A stretch of 64,000 nucleotides of DNA from Flavobacterium pectinovorum. Its GTDB lineage: Bacteria; Bacteroidota; Bacteroidia; Flavobacteriales; Flavobacteriaceae. The stretch lies in the NCBI RefSeq assembly GCF_022802975.1, contig NZ_JAFEVZ010000006.1, positions 1 through 64,000 of the forward strand, written 5' to 3'. The notes below the pieces were generated by a model that did no database searches, was not told where the DNA came from, and saw only the letters and a list, made by a program, of their open reading frames with translations. Both the position numbers and the translations under genes were made by a program. Positions 44,516 to 52,343 of this stretch are shown piece after piece (within the stretch, counting starts at the first letter, position 1; each line of letters starts with the position of its first letter).

Positions 44516-45379
44516 ATGAGACAACTTAAAATCACCAAGCAGGTAACCAACCGTGAAACTGCATCGTTAGACAAATATCTACAAGAAATTGGAAAAGTTG
44601 ACCTAATTACCGCTGATGAAGAGGTAGAATTAGCACAAAGAATAAAGGCCGGTGATCAAAGAGCATTAGAAAAACTAACAAAAGCCAACCTACGTTTCGT
44701 AGTATCTGTGGCTAAACAATATCAAAATCAAGGATTAACTCTTCCTGACTTAATTAATGAAGGAAACTTAGGTTTAATTAAAGCGGCTCAACGTTTTGAT
44801 GAAACTCGTGGTTTTAAATTTATTTCTTACGCCGTATGGTGGATTCGTCAATCGATTCTTCAGGCTTTGGCAGAACAATCTCGTATTGTTCGTTTACCAT
44901 TAAACAAAATTGGTTCTATCAATAAAATCAACAAAATGTACGCTTTATTAGAGCAATCTAACGAACGCCCACCTTCTGCTGAGGAAATTGCAAAAGAACT
45001 TGACATGACTGTAAATGACGTAAAAGAGTCTATGAAAAACTCTGGTCGTCACTTATCAATGGATGCACCTCTTGTTGAAGGGGAAGATTCTAACCTTTAT
45101 GACGTTTTACGTTCTGGAGAATCTCCTAACCCAGACAGAGAATTAATTCACGAATCTCTTCGTACTGAAATTGAGCGTTCATTAGAAACATTAACTCCTA
45201 GAGAGGCTGATGTTGTTCGTTTGTATTTTGGTCTTGGCGATCAGCACCCAATGACTTTGGAAGAAATTGGAGAAACTTTCGACCTAACTCGTGAGCGTGT
45301 TCGTCAGATTAAAGAAAAAGCTATCCGTAGATTAAAACACACTTCAAGAAGTAAAATCCTTAAAACATACTTAGGCTAA
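44516..45379 (+). CDS. rpoD: Primary sigma factor (RpoD/SigA-type)
   Basis: The 287-residue sigma-70 family protein begins [28 protein letters not shown]. Regions 2 ([57 protein letters not shown]), 3 and 4 ([33 protein letters not shown]) are all present. It lacks the long N-terminal region 1.1 and spacer of E. coli RpoD, which is the known short form of the primary sigma factor in Bacteroidota. It recognises promoters of the TTG/TAnnTTTG type seen throughout this window. Confidence 0.95.
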   Translation: MRQLKITKQVTNRETASLDKYLQEIGKVDLITADEEVELAQRIKAGDQRALEKLTKANLRFVVSVAKQYQNQGLTLPDLINEGNLGLIKAAQRFDETRGFKFISYAVWWIRQSILQALAEQSRIVRLPLNKIGSINKINKMYALLEQSNERPPSAEEIAKELDMTVNDVKESMKNSGRHLSMDAPLVEGEDSNLYDVLRSGESPNPDRELIHESLRTEIERSLETLTPREADVVRLYFGLGDQHPMTLEEIGETFDLTRERVRQIKEKAIRRLKHTSRSKILKTYLG

Positions 45380-45498
45380 TTAGTCTTAAAGTTAGAAAGT
45401 TCATAAAGTCCAAAAGTCTCTTTTGACTTTTAGACATTTGACTTTCGACTAACAGCAAACAACAGTTTGATTGACTGTTCGTTTTTTGATTGATGATT

Positions 45499-45530
45499 GA
45501 AACTCCGGCTGATTACCGGAGTTTTTTATT
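45499..45530 (+). terminator. Terminator between rpoD and rpe
   Basis: AAACTCCGG pairs with CCGGAGTTT over a short loop, followed by T residues. A second weaker AAAAGTC/GACTTTT hairpin lies about 85 bases upstream, near 45412-45430. Confidence 0.78.
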
Positions 45531-45539
45531 TTTTATAAT

Positions 45540-45547
45540 TACCTTTG
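45540..45547 (+). promoter_or_regulatory. rpe promoter -7 element (TACCTTTG)
   Basis: It matches TAnnTTTG. The rpe frame can be extended to a TTG at 45545, but that TTG belongs to this element, so the ATG at 45608 is the start. Confidence 0.65.
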
Positions 45548-45562
45548 CAAAAAATAAACTAC

Positions 45563-45587
45563 AGGAGACACACTGCTGTGTGCCTCT
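45563..45587 (+). other. Hairpin in the rpe leader
   Basis: GAGACACAC pairs with GTGTGCCTC (one A-C mismatch) over a TGCT loop, about 20 bases before the rpe ATG. It could affect translation of rpe. No ligand or family is recognised. Confidence 0.4.
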
Positions 45588-45607
45588 ACATTAAACAACT
45601 ACACACA

Positions 45608-46270
45608 ATGAAGAATACACTTATTGCTCCTTCTGTTCTTGCAGCTGATTTTGCTAATTTACAACGTGATATCGAAATGATCAACAACAGCCAGGCTGAT
45701 TGGTTTCATATTGATATTATGGATGGAGTTTTTGTTCCGAATATCTCTTTTGGAATGCCTGTATTAGAAGCCATTTCGAAACATGCAAAAAAAACAATTG
45801 ATGTACATTTAATGATTGTAGATCCGGATCGCTATATTAAAACTTTTGCAGACTTGGGAGCAAATATTTTAAGCGTGCATTACGAAGCCTGTACACATCT
45901 GCACAGAACTTTACAAGCTATTAAAGCTGAAGGAATGAAAGCAGGAGTTGCCATTAACCCTCATACCAATATCGATTTATTGGAAGATGTCATCAACGAT
46001 ATTGACTTAGTTTGTATTATGAGTGTAAATCCAGGATTTGGCGGACAATCATTTATTGAAAACACTTACGATAAAGTTAAAAAACTAAAAGCCCTGATTA
46101 CTCGTAAAAATGCTTCAACTCTTATTGAAATTGACGGTGGTGTGACCAATAAAAATGCCAAACAATTAGCAGAAGCAGGAGCAGATGTTTTAGTTGCAGG
46201 AAGTTTTGTTTTTAAAGCAGAAAATCCGACAACAACTATTGCCGACTTAAAAGTCCTTACTGCTTTTTAA
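45608..46270 (+). CDS. rpe: Ribulose-phosphate 3-epimerase
   Basis: The 220-residue TIM-barrel enzyme interconverts ribulose 5-phosphate and xylulose 5-phosphate. Signatures: IAPSVLAADFANL, WFHIDIMDGVFVPNISFG (metal His/Asp), VHLMIVDPDRYI, MSVNPGFGGQSFI and LIEIDGGVTNKNA. The start follows from the promoter element just upstream. The 3' end overlaps the convergent endonuclease gene by 24 bases. Confidence 0.96.
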   Translation: MKNTLIAPSVLAADFANLQRDIEMINNSQADWFHIDIMDGVFVPNISFGMPVLEAISKHAKKTIDVHLMIVDPDRYIKTFADLGANILSVHYEACTHLHRTLQAIKAEGMKAGVAINPHTNIDLLEDVINDIDLVCIMSVNPGFGGQSFIENTYDKVKKLKALITRKNASTLIEIDGGVTNKNAKQLAEAGADVLVAGSFVFKAENPTTTIADLKVLTAF

Positions 46271-47029
46271 ATTTTTTAAATTAGGAAAGAAATTGATTCC
46301 GGTCATTTTCTCTAAGGTTTCAACAGGAACTACAAACTCGTAAATTCCTTTTTGACTTTTTTCATTTGGAACTAAAAAAGCAATAGCCTTATGTTCTTTT
46401 CCTGATTTAGTCAAAACAATTTTATAAAAATATTTAGGAACAGAAACTTCTTCTGTTCCTATTTTTTTATCCGAATCCTTCAAAATTCCACCTGTAACAA
46501 CATATACATTATTATATTTTTCTGCCCAATAACGTACTTTATTCTCTAAACGATTCCAGACTCCGCTATTAAATTCGTGATTTTGAGGCGAAATATTAGA
46601 GGTATAAAACGTATCATCATACGCTTTTTTATCAAACTCCATATCGCCTGCCGGACAAAGATGCCCTTTATCATATCCGGATTTTTTATAATTTCTCCAG
46701 TCTGCCGACCCGGTTGTTACTTTTGGATCTTCAATAAAATAAGGCCTTTTAAAATCATTATTTTTTAAATACTCCTTTTTTAACTCATACGCTACCCATT
46801 CAGCCTGTTCAAATTTTTCATTGTACGATAATGTATAATAATCGTGTTTTACAATTTGTCTGGTTGTAGAAGTTGGTAAATATGCAATTGAATAACCTGA
46901 TTGAGAAAGATTTTGCGACTGATTTTCAAAAGTATTCTGAGCAAGCAGTGTTACTTTTTTTTCGCTCCCCTCTTTTTTACAAGAAAAAATAAATAACGTA
47001 ATTAAAAATAAAACAAGTATTTTTTTCAT
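46247..47029 (-). CDS. DNA/RNA non-specific endonuclease, lipoprotein
   Basis: The 260-residue protein has a lipoprotein signal (MKKILVLFLITLFIFSC). The catalytic motif of the beta-beta-alpha-metal family is YDKGHLCPAGDM (DRGH type, with the general-base His), followed by NISPQNHEFNSGVWNRLENKVR, which carries the metal-binding Asn. This is a secreted, membrane-tethered nuclease that degrades DNA and RNA, likely for nutrient recovery. Its 3' end overlaps the end of rpe by 24 bases. Confidence 0.92.
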   Translation of the reverse strand: MKKILVLFLITLFIFSCKKEGSEKKVTLLAQNTFENQSQNLSQSGYSIAYLPTSTTRQIVKHDYYTLSYNEKFEQAEWVAYELKKEYLKNNDFKRPYFIEDPKVTTGSADWRNYKKSGYDKGHLCPAGDMEFDKKAYDDTFYTSNISPQNHEFNSGVWNRLENKVRYWAEKYNNVYVVTGGILKDSDKKIGTEEVSVPKYFYKIVLTKSGKEHKAIAFLVPNEKSQKGIYEFVVPVETLEKMTGINFFPNLKNLKSSKDF

Positions 47030-47110
47030 ATTTCTGCGATATACATTTTCAAAAAAAGCCCCATAAATTTAACAATATGGAGCTTTAACTTTTATCTAAT
47101 TTCAAAAAAA

Positions 47111-49297
47111 TTAAGATTTCACTAATTTGTCTTTTTTAATTTTAGAAGAATTCGTTTGTTTATTAATGTTGTTTTTAGACTGCAAATCATCTAATACATT
47201 CAAAGCCTCTTCTACATAAACATCTTTTGCTAAAGCCTGGTGCCATGCTTCTCTTTTTTCTTTTAAAGAAGCATCACTAGCCATTTCAAGATTTTCATAA
47301 GGCAATGATTTAAAAATCAAATTATTTTTATAGTCCGCAATTGGTTTATATTTTTTGCCTTCGCTTTCTACTTGTTCCTGTGTAGCTTTAAAACTTTTAA
47401 TATTCAGACTATACGTATTTTCTTTGTTTTTAACATCAATCCATTTAGCATTATCTTCAATTAATTTAAACTGCGGATTTTGAGCAATTCTAAGTTTACT
47501 GTTTTGTATCGCCTGATTAAAATTTTCGTTTGAATTCCATACATTATAATTCGCAGGATCTATTTTATCCCAAGGCATTGCATTATCCATATCACGTTCT
47601 CCCATTTTTAAATAAGCATAACGATCAGGCATCACGACATCACTTTTTACTCCTTCTAACTGAGTTGAACCACCATTAATTCTATAGAATTTTTGAGCAG
47701 TTGCTTTCAATGCTCCAAAATCACCAAAATCACTATTACGAACAAACTGATTTAAATCGATAACGGTTTGTACTGTTCCTTTACCATAAGTTTGTTTACT
47801 ACCAATGATAACACCACGCTTATAATCCTGAATAGCAGCAGCCAATATTTCAGACGCCGAAGCAGAGAAACTGTTTACCATTATTACCAAAGGACCATCC
47901 CACTCTATTTTTTTATCTTTATCATATAAAACCTCTTTCTTTTTTCCGGCAGATTTTACCTGAACAATTGGGCCTTCTTCTATAAACAGCCCTGCAATAT
48001 CAACTACAGTCGAAAGTGATCCACCACCGTCATCACGCACATCAAGCACAATTCCGCTAATATCTTCTTTTTTAAGTCTTTCAACTTCCAATGCAATATC
48101 TTTACCGGCATCACGACCATCTTTATTTTCAAAATCGATATAAAACTTAGGCAGATAGATTACTCCATATTTTAACCCGTTTCTCTCTACAATACTTGAT
48201 TTAGCGTATGTTTCTTCAATTTCAACTACATCTCTGATAATTGAGATAACTTTAATTGTTCCGTCAACTTTTTTTACCGTAAGTTTTACTTCAGTCCCTT
48301 TATGACCTTTAATTTTTTTCACAACATCATCAAGACGCATACCTACAACATCTACAGGCTCGTCATTTCCTTGTGCTACTTTTAGAATTAAATCACCGGC
48401 TTCAAGTTCTTTCCCTTTCCAAGCAGGCCCTCCTGAAATCAATTCATCAATTTGAGTAAAATCGTTTTTCTTGGTTAAACGAGCTCCAATTCCTTCTAAT
48501 TTACCACTAATATTTACATCAAAACGATCTTTTTCCTCTGGAGCAAAATAGCTGGTGTGCGGGTCAAAGCGAGTCATAATTGAATTTACATACACAGAAA
48601 ACCAATCTTGCTTGTCTAAATCTTTTATTACACTAAAATTATCATCTAATGATTTCAGAGAATTCTCACGCGTTTCTTTCTCAAGAGTCTCAAAAGATTT
48701 TATTTTATACGCAGGATCTGCTTTCTTTTTATCTTCCTCTAACTTTTGTTTTGTTACTAAAGAAGAAAGCGTTGATAATTTAATTTGCATTCTCCATCTT
48801 TCATTTATTTCAGCAGCATTTTTTGCATAAGGGATTTTCTCATAATCTGCATTAAAAGTTTCATCTATATTATAATTGAATGGTTGCGCCAACAGCACTT
48901 TGTATCTTTTTTTGCTTTCTTCCATACGTTTCATTAGTCTTGTGTAAGTAAGATTAAAAAACGTCAAGTCTTTATTAAGGAACTGATCATCCAGCATTAA
49001 TTCATATTGCTTGAATTCATCAATGTCAGATTGTAGAAAAAATCTTTTTGAAGGATCCAGCGCCTCAATATAATCCTTGAAAATTCCTTTTGAAAAAACA
49101 TCGTCTATAGGAGGTGGATTATAGTGCCCTTTTTCTATAACAAAAGCCAACAGCTCTAAAAGCATTTTGTCTTTATTAGGATCCGGATCTACAGTTTTAT
49201 CTGCATTTACCCTGAAAGCAAACAAGGTTACAGACAAGCATAATACGGCTATGAGGATTTTATAATTTCGTTTCATAAATTTAATAATAGCATTCAT
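47111..49297 (-). CDS. Carboxy-terminal (tail-specific) processing peptidase, S41 family
   Basis: The protein (about 728 residues from the ATG at 49297; the ATG at 49276 gives a tighter signal peptide starting MKRNYKILI) has a long N-terminal helical domain and then a PDZ domain (about 265-345). The S41 protease domain holds the serine motif NSFSASASEILAAAIQ and the lysine in SKQTYGKGTVQ. The C-terminal extension (DUF3340-like, about 580-700) matches the Prc/Tsp family. It cleaves exported proteins from their C-terminus in the periplasm. Confidence 0.93.
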   Translation of the reverse strand: MNAIIKFMKRNYKILIAVLCLSVTLFAFRVNADKTVDPDPNKDKMLLELLAFVIEKGHYNPPPIDDVFSKGIFKDYIEALDPSKRFFLQSDIDEFKQYELMLDDQFLNKDLTFFNLTYTRLMKRMEESKKRYKVLLAQPFNYNIDETFNADYEKIPYAKNAAEINERWRMQIKLSTLSSLVTKQKLEEDKKKADPAYKIKSFETLEKETRENSLKSLDDNFSVIKDLDKQDWFSVYVNSIMTRFDPHTSYFAPEEKDRFDVNISGKLEGIGARLTKKNDFTQIDELISGGPAWKGKELEAGDLILKVAQGNDEPVDVVGMRLDDVVKKIKGHKGTEVKLTVKKVDGTIKVISIIRDVVEIEETYAKSSIVERNGLKYGVIYLPKFYIDFENKDGRDAGKDIALEVERLKKEDISGIVLDVRDDGGGSLSTVVDIAGLFIEEGPIVQVKSAGKKKEVLYDKDKKIEWDGPLVIMVNSFSASASEILAAAIQDYKRGVIIGSKQTYGKGTVQTVIDLNQFVRNSDFGDFGALKATAQKFYRINGGSTQLEGVKSDVVMPDRYAYLKMGERDMDNAMPWDKIDPANYNVWNSNENFNQAIQNSKLRIAQNPQFKLIEDNAKWIDVKNKENTYSLNIKSFKATQEQVESEGKKYKPIADYKNNLIFKSLPYENLEMASDASLKEKREAWHQALAKDVYVEEALNVLDDLQSKNNINKQTNSSKIKKDKLVKS

Positions 49298-49456
49298 CAA
49301 TTTTTTAATCTAAGTTATGGTAAAAACCAAGCCAAAAAAGCCAAGTCTACTATAATTTTTTGTTAAAGATATGAAAATCTTTGAATCGCAAAAAAAGAAG
49401 ATTATTTAGTTGACAAATTTTAATTTATTTGTTAGTATTCTAAGAAAATCTGTTGT

Positions 49457-49464
49457 TACATTTG
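49457..49464 (+). promoter_or_regulatory. Promoter -7 element upstream of surE (TACATTTG)
   Basis: It matches TAnnTTTG and lies 36 bases before the surE ATG, in the divergent region shared with the protease gene. Confidence 0.5.
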
Positions 49465-49499
49465 TCTTCAAAATCTTATATTCACTATAATTCTTTACC

Positions 49500-50279
49500 A
49501 TGAAAAACAAAAAGCCTTTAATATTAGTAACAAATGACGATGGTATTTCAGCTCCAGGAATCAGGACTTTAATCGATATTATGGCTGCTATTGGTGAAGT
49601 GGTGGTGGTTGCACCAGACAAACCGCAAAGCGCAATGGGACATGCCATAACCATTAATAATATGCTTTATCTGGACAAAATTTCTAAAGAAAATGAAGCA
49701 ATTACACAATATAGCTGCTCCGGAACTCCGGTTGATTGTGTAAAATTGGCAGTGAATGAAATTTTGAAAAGAAAACCTGATTTATGTGTATCCGGAATCA
49801 ATCACGGTTCAAATTCTTCTATAAATGTAATTTATTCAGGAACGATGAGTGCAGCAGTTGAAGCAGGAATTGAAGGAATTCCGGCCATAGGTTTTTCATT
49901 ATTAGATTATAATTGGGATGCCGATTTTGAACCTATAAAAACTTTTATAAAAAAAATAGTTTTAGAAACTCTTGAAAAAAAATTACCCCCAGGTGTTATT
50001 TTAAATGTCAATTTCCCCAAATTAAAAGAAAAAGAAATCAAAGGCATTAAAATTTGCAGACAGGCAAAAGCACTTTGGGTAGAGAAATTTGATAAAAGAC
50101 AAACCCCTTTTGGGAAAGACTATTACTGGCTTGCAGGTGAATTTGTAAACCAGGATAAGGGTGAAGATACTGATGAATGGGCATTAGAAAATGGATATAT
50201 TTCTGTAGTCCCGGTTCAATTTGACTTAACTGCTCATCACGCCATCCAACAACTAAACACCTGGGATTTAAATGAATAA
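49500..50279 (+). CDS. surE: 5'/3'-nucleotidase SurE
   Basis: The 259-residue protein has the SurE metal site: ILVTNDDGISAPGI (DD), VVVAPDKPQSAMGHAIT (Ser), CVSGINHGSN (Asn) and YSGTMSAAVEAGIEGIPAIGFS. It removes phosphate from nucleoside 5'- or 3'-monophosphates. It overlaps the next small membrane gene by 8 bases and heads a run with lpxB and comEC. Confidence 0.95.
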   Translation: MKNKKPLILVTNDDGISAPGIRTLIDIMAAIGEVVVVAPDKPQSAMGHAITINNMLYLDKISKENEAITQYSCSGTPVDCVKLAVNEILKRKPDLCVSGINHGSNSSINVIYSGTMSAAVEAGIEGIPAIGFSLLDYNWDADFEPIKTFIKKIVLETLEKKLPPGVILNVNFPKLKEKEIKGIKICRQAKALWVEKFDKRQTPFGKDYYWLAGEFVNQDKGEDTDEWALENGYISVVPVQFDLTAHHAIQQLNTWDLNE

Positions 50280-50544
50280 AAAAGACATACTCATAGGTTT
50301 TATTATTGGAATTTTCACTTCGTTACTTGGGAGTTACTTATTTATTGCCCTCTTTACAAAATTTGATATTTCAACAAGTCTACAAACTATAAAAGAAAAT
50401 GGCTATTTCGGAAAAGTGATTACATTAGGTACTACTTTAGACCTGGCTGTTTTTGCATTTTTACTAAAAAAAGATAAGGAATTTATGGCCGGCGGGGTTA
50501 TTTTAGCCGTGATTGTTTTGGCAATTTCAACTTTACTGACTTAA
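50272..50544 (+). CDS. Small membrane protein downstream of surE
   Basis: The 90-residue protein has three hydrophobic segments (about 8-28, 48-62 and 72-88), with KKDILIGFIIGIFTSLLGSYLFI at the start. I do not recognise a named family. Overlap with surE by 8 bases shows translational coupling. The position between surE and lpxB suggests an envelope role, but this is only inference. Confidence 0.75.
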   Translation: MNKKDILIGFIIGIFTSLLGSYLFIALFTKFDISTSLQTIKENGYFGKVITLGTTLDLAVFAFLLKKDKEFMAGGVILAVIVLAISTLLT

Positions 50545-50549
50545 GTTAC

Positions 50550-50557
50550 TATCTTTG
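50550..50557 (+). promoter_or_regulatory. Promoter -7 element upstream of lpxB (TATCTTTG)
   Basis: It matches TAnnTTTG exactly and lies about 120 bases before lpxB, so the transcript would have a long leader that holds a 24-codon open frame. Confidence 0.55.
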
Positions 50558-50594
50558 CATTTCATTCCTTTAAAAAATACTATCGCCATACGCA

Positions 50595-50669
50595 ATGAGC
50601 ATGACCGTAACTTATTTTCAAACACCAGTGAAGATCTGCGAATTACACATGACCGATAAAAATCAATAA
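50595..50669 (+). CDS. Possible 24-residue leader ORF upstream of lpxB
   Basis: An ATG at 50595 opens a frame of 24 residues (MSMTVTYF to MTDKNQ) ending in TAA, 10 bases before the lpxB ATG. The segment is less AT-rich than the surrounding gaps. There is no clear ribosome-binding site. It may be chance, a regulatory leader peptide, or the remnant of an older start region. Confidence 0.25.
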   Translation: MSMTVTYFQTPVKICELHMTDKNQ

Positions 50670-50679
50670 GTATCTACAT

Positions 50680-51798
50680 ATGAAATACTACATTATTGCA
50701 GGTGAAGCTTCCGGCGATTTGCACGGTTCTAATTTAATGAAAGCCTTATATGAAGAAGATCCTGAAGCTGAAATTAGATTTTGGGGAGGAAATTTAATGC
50801 AAAAAAAAGGCGGAACTTTAGTAAAACACTATCGTGAGTTAGCTTTTATGGGCTTTGTTGAAGTAATCTTTAATTTGAAAACCATATTAAACAATATTAA
50901 ATTCTGCAAAAAAGATATTTTAGAATTCAAACCCGATGTCATCATTTTTATTGATTATCCGGGATTCAATATGCGAATTGCAAAATGGGCCAAAACATTA
51001 CATTATAAAACTCATTATTACATTTCGCCTCAAATTTGGGCCTGGAAAGAAAACCGAATTACGGCCATAAAAAATGATGTAGACAAAATGTTTGTGATTT
51101 TGCCTTTCGAAAAAAGCTTTTACGAAGACAAACATGACTTTCCTGTAGAATTTGTTGGACACCCCTTAATTGATGCGATTCATAACCAGCCTGTTTTTGA
51201 CGAAACTGTTTTTAGACAAGAAAATCAATTGAGTGACAAACCAATTATTGCTGTATTACCAGGGAGCCGCAAACAGGAAATTACAAAAATGCTAAGCGTA
51301 ATGTTAAGCGTTGTTGATGATTTTAAAGAGTATCAATTTGTAATTGCCGGAGCACCAAGTCAGGATTTTGAATTTTACCAGCAGTTTATTTCGAATAAAA
51401 ACATCAAGTTTATTTCGAATAAAACGTATGATTTACTTCGATCTTCAACAGCCGCTTTGGTAACTTCAGGAACAGCAACCTTAGAAACAGCACTTTTTAA
51501 AGTCCCGGAAGTGGTATGTTACAAAGGAAGCTGGGCATCCTATCAAATTGCCAAACGTATTATTACACTAAAATACATTTCTCTGGTTAATTTAATCATG
51601 GATGAAGAAGTTGTAACCGAATTGATTCAAAATGATTGTAACACTAAAAGAATCAAAGAAGAATTACAAAAATTATTAGAACCAATTCATCGTGAAAAAT
51701 TGTTTAGAAATTATGATATTTTGGAGCAAAAACTAGGCGGAATTGGAGCCAGTAAAAAAACAGCAAAACTTATTGTTGCTGATTTAAAAAAACAATAA
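50680..51798 (+). CDS. lpxB: Lipid-A-disaccharide synthase
   Basis: The 372-residue GT19 enzyme joins UDP-diacylglucosamine and lipid X into the lipid A disaccharide. Signatures: IIAGEASGDLHGSNLM, FWGGNLMQKKGG, FIDYPGFNMRIAKWAK, YYISPQIWAWKENR, FVGHPLID, VLPGSRKQEI and VTSGTATLETALF. It acts at the inner face of the inner membrane. The C40 peptidase gene follows after 11 bases. Confidence 0.97.
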   Translation: MKYYIIAGEASGDLHGSNLMKALYEEDPEAEIRFWGGNLMQKKGGTLVKHYRELAFMGFVEVIFNLKTILNNIKFCKKDILEFKPDVIIFIDYPGFNMRIAKWAKTLHYKTHYYISPQIWAWKENRITAIKNDVDKMFVILPFEKSFYEDKHDFPVEFVGHPLIDAIHNQPVFDETVFRQENQLSDKPIIAVLPGSRKQEITKMLSVMLSVVDDFKEYQFVIAGAPSQDFEFYQQFISNKNIKFISNKTYDLLRSSTAALVTSGTATLETALFKVPEVVCYKGSWASYQIAKRIITLKYISLVNLIMDEEVVTELIQNDCNTKRIKEELQKLLEPIHREKLFRNYDILEQKLGGIGASKKTAKLIVADLKKQ

Positions 51799-51809
51799 AA
51801 TTTATCATT

Positions 51810-52292
51810 TTGAAAAAAGCTTTCTTACTAATACTGTTTTCTATTTTGTTAGCATCATGTAAAACCAGCTCAACTGCTGTTAGTAAAGAATCTAAACACG
51901 AGTCAAAATACATTGTAAATAATCTGATCGAAACAGCAACAGATAATATTGGCGTTCGCTATAAAGCTGCCGGCACCACCAAAGCTGGTTTTGATTGTTC
52001 CGGTTTAGTTTTTTCTACTTTTGAAAAAGAAAACATAAAACTTCCCAGAAGTTCCTATGAACAATCAAAAATTGGAAAAATAATCAAAACTGATGATGCC
52101 AAAAAAGGAGATTTAATTTTCTTTAAAACCAATAAAAGCAGACAGATTAATCATGTTGGACTTATAACAGAAGTTTCTCATGACGAAATAAAGTTTATAC
52201 ATTCCTCAACATCTAAAGGAGTGATTATTTCTTCTACAAAAGAAACTTACTATAAAAATTCATTTGTTCAGATTAACAGAATAGTCGAATAA
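51810..52292 (+). CDS. NlpC/P60 (C40) peptidase lipoprotein
   Basis: The 160-residue protein starts at a TTG and gives a clean lipoprotein signal MKKAFLLILFSILLASC. The NlpC/P60 domain shows the catalytic Cys in KAGFDCSGLV, the His in INHVGLIT and the polar third residue (HSSTSKG). It probably cleaves peptidoglycan peptides (a DL-endopeptidase) from the outer membrane. It is in the lpxB-comEC run and likely co-transcribed. Confidence 0.92.
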   Translation: MKKAFLLILFSILLASCKTSSTAVSKESKHESKYIVNNLIETATDNIGVRYKAAGTTKAGFDCSGLVFSTFEKENIKLPRSSYEQSKIGKIIKTDDAKKGDLIFFKTNKSRQINHVGLITEVSHDEIKFIHSSTSKGVIISSTKETYYKNSFVQINRIVE

Positions 52293-52343
52293 CTTTCAAT
52301 TAAAAAAATCGATATTTTCCTACATTTTTAATACTTTTATACT

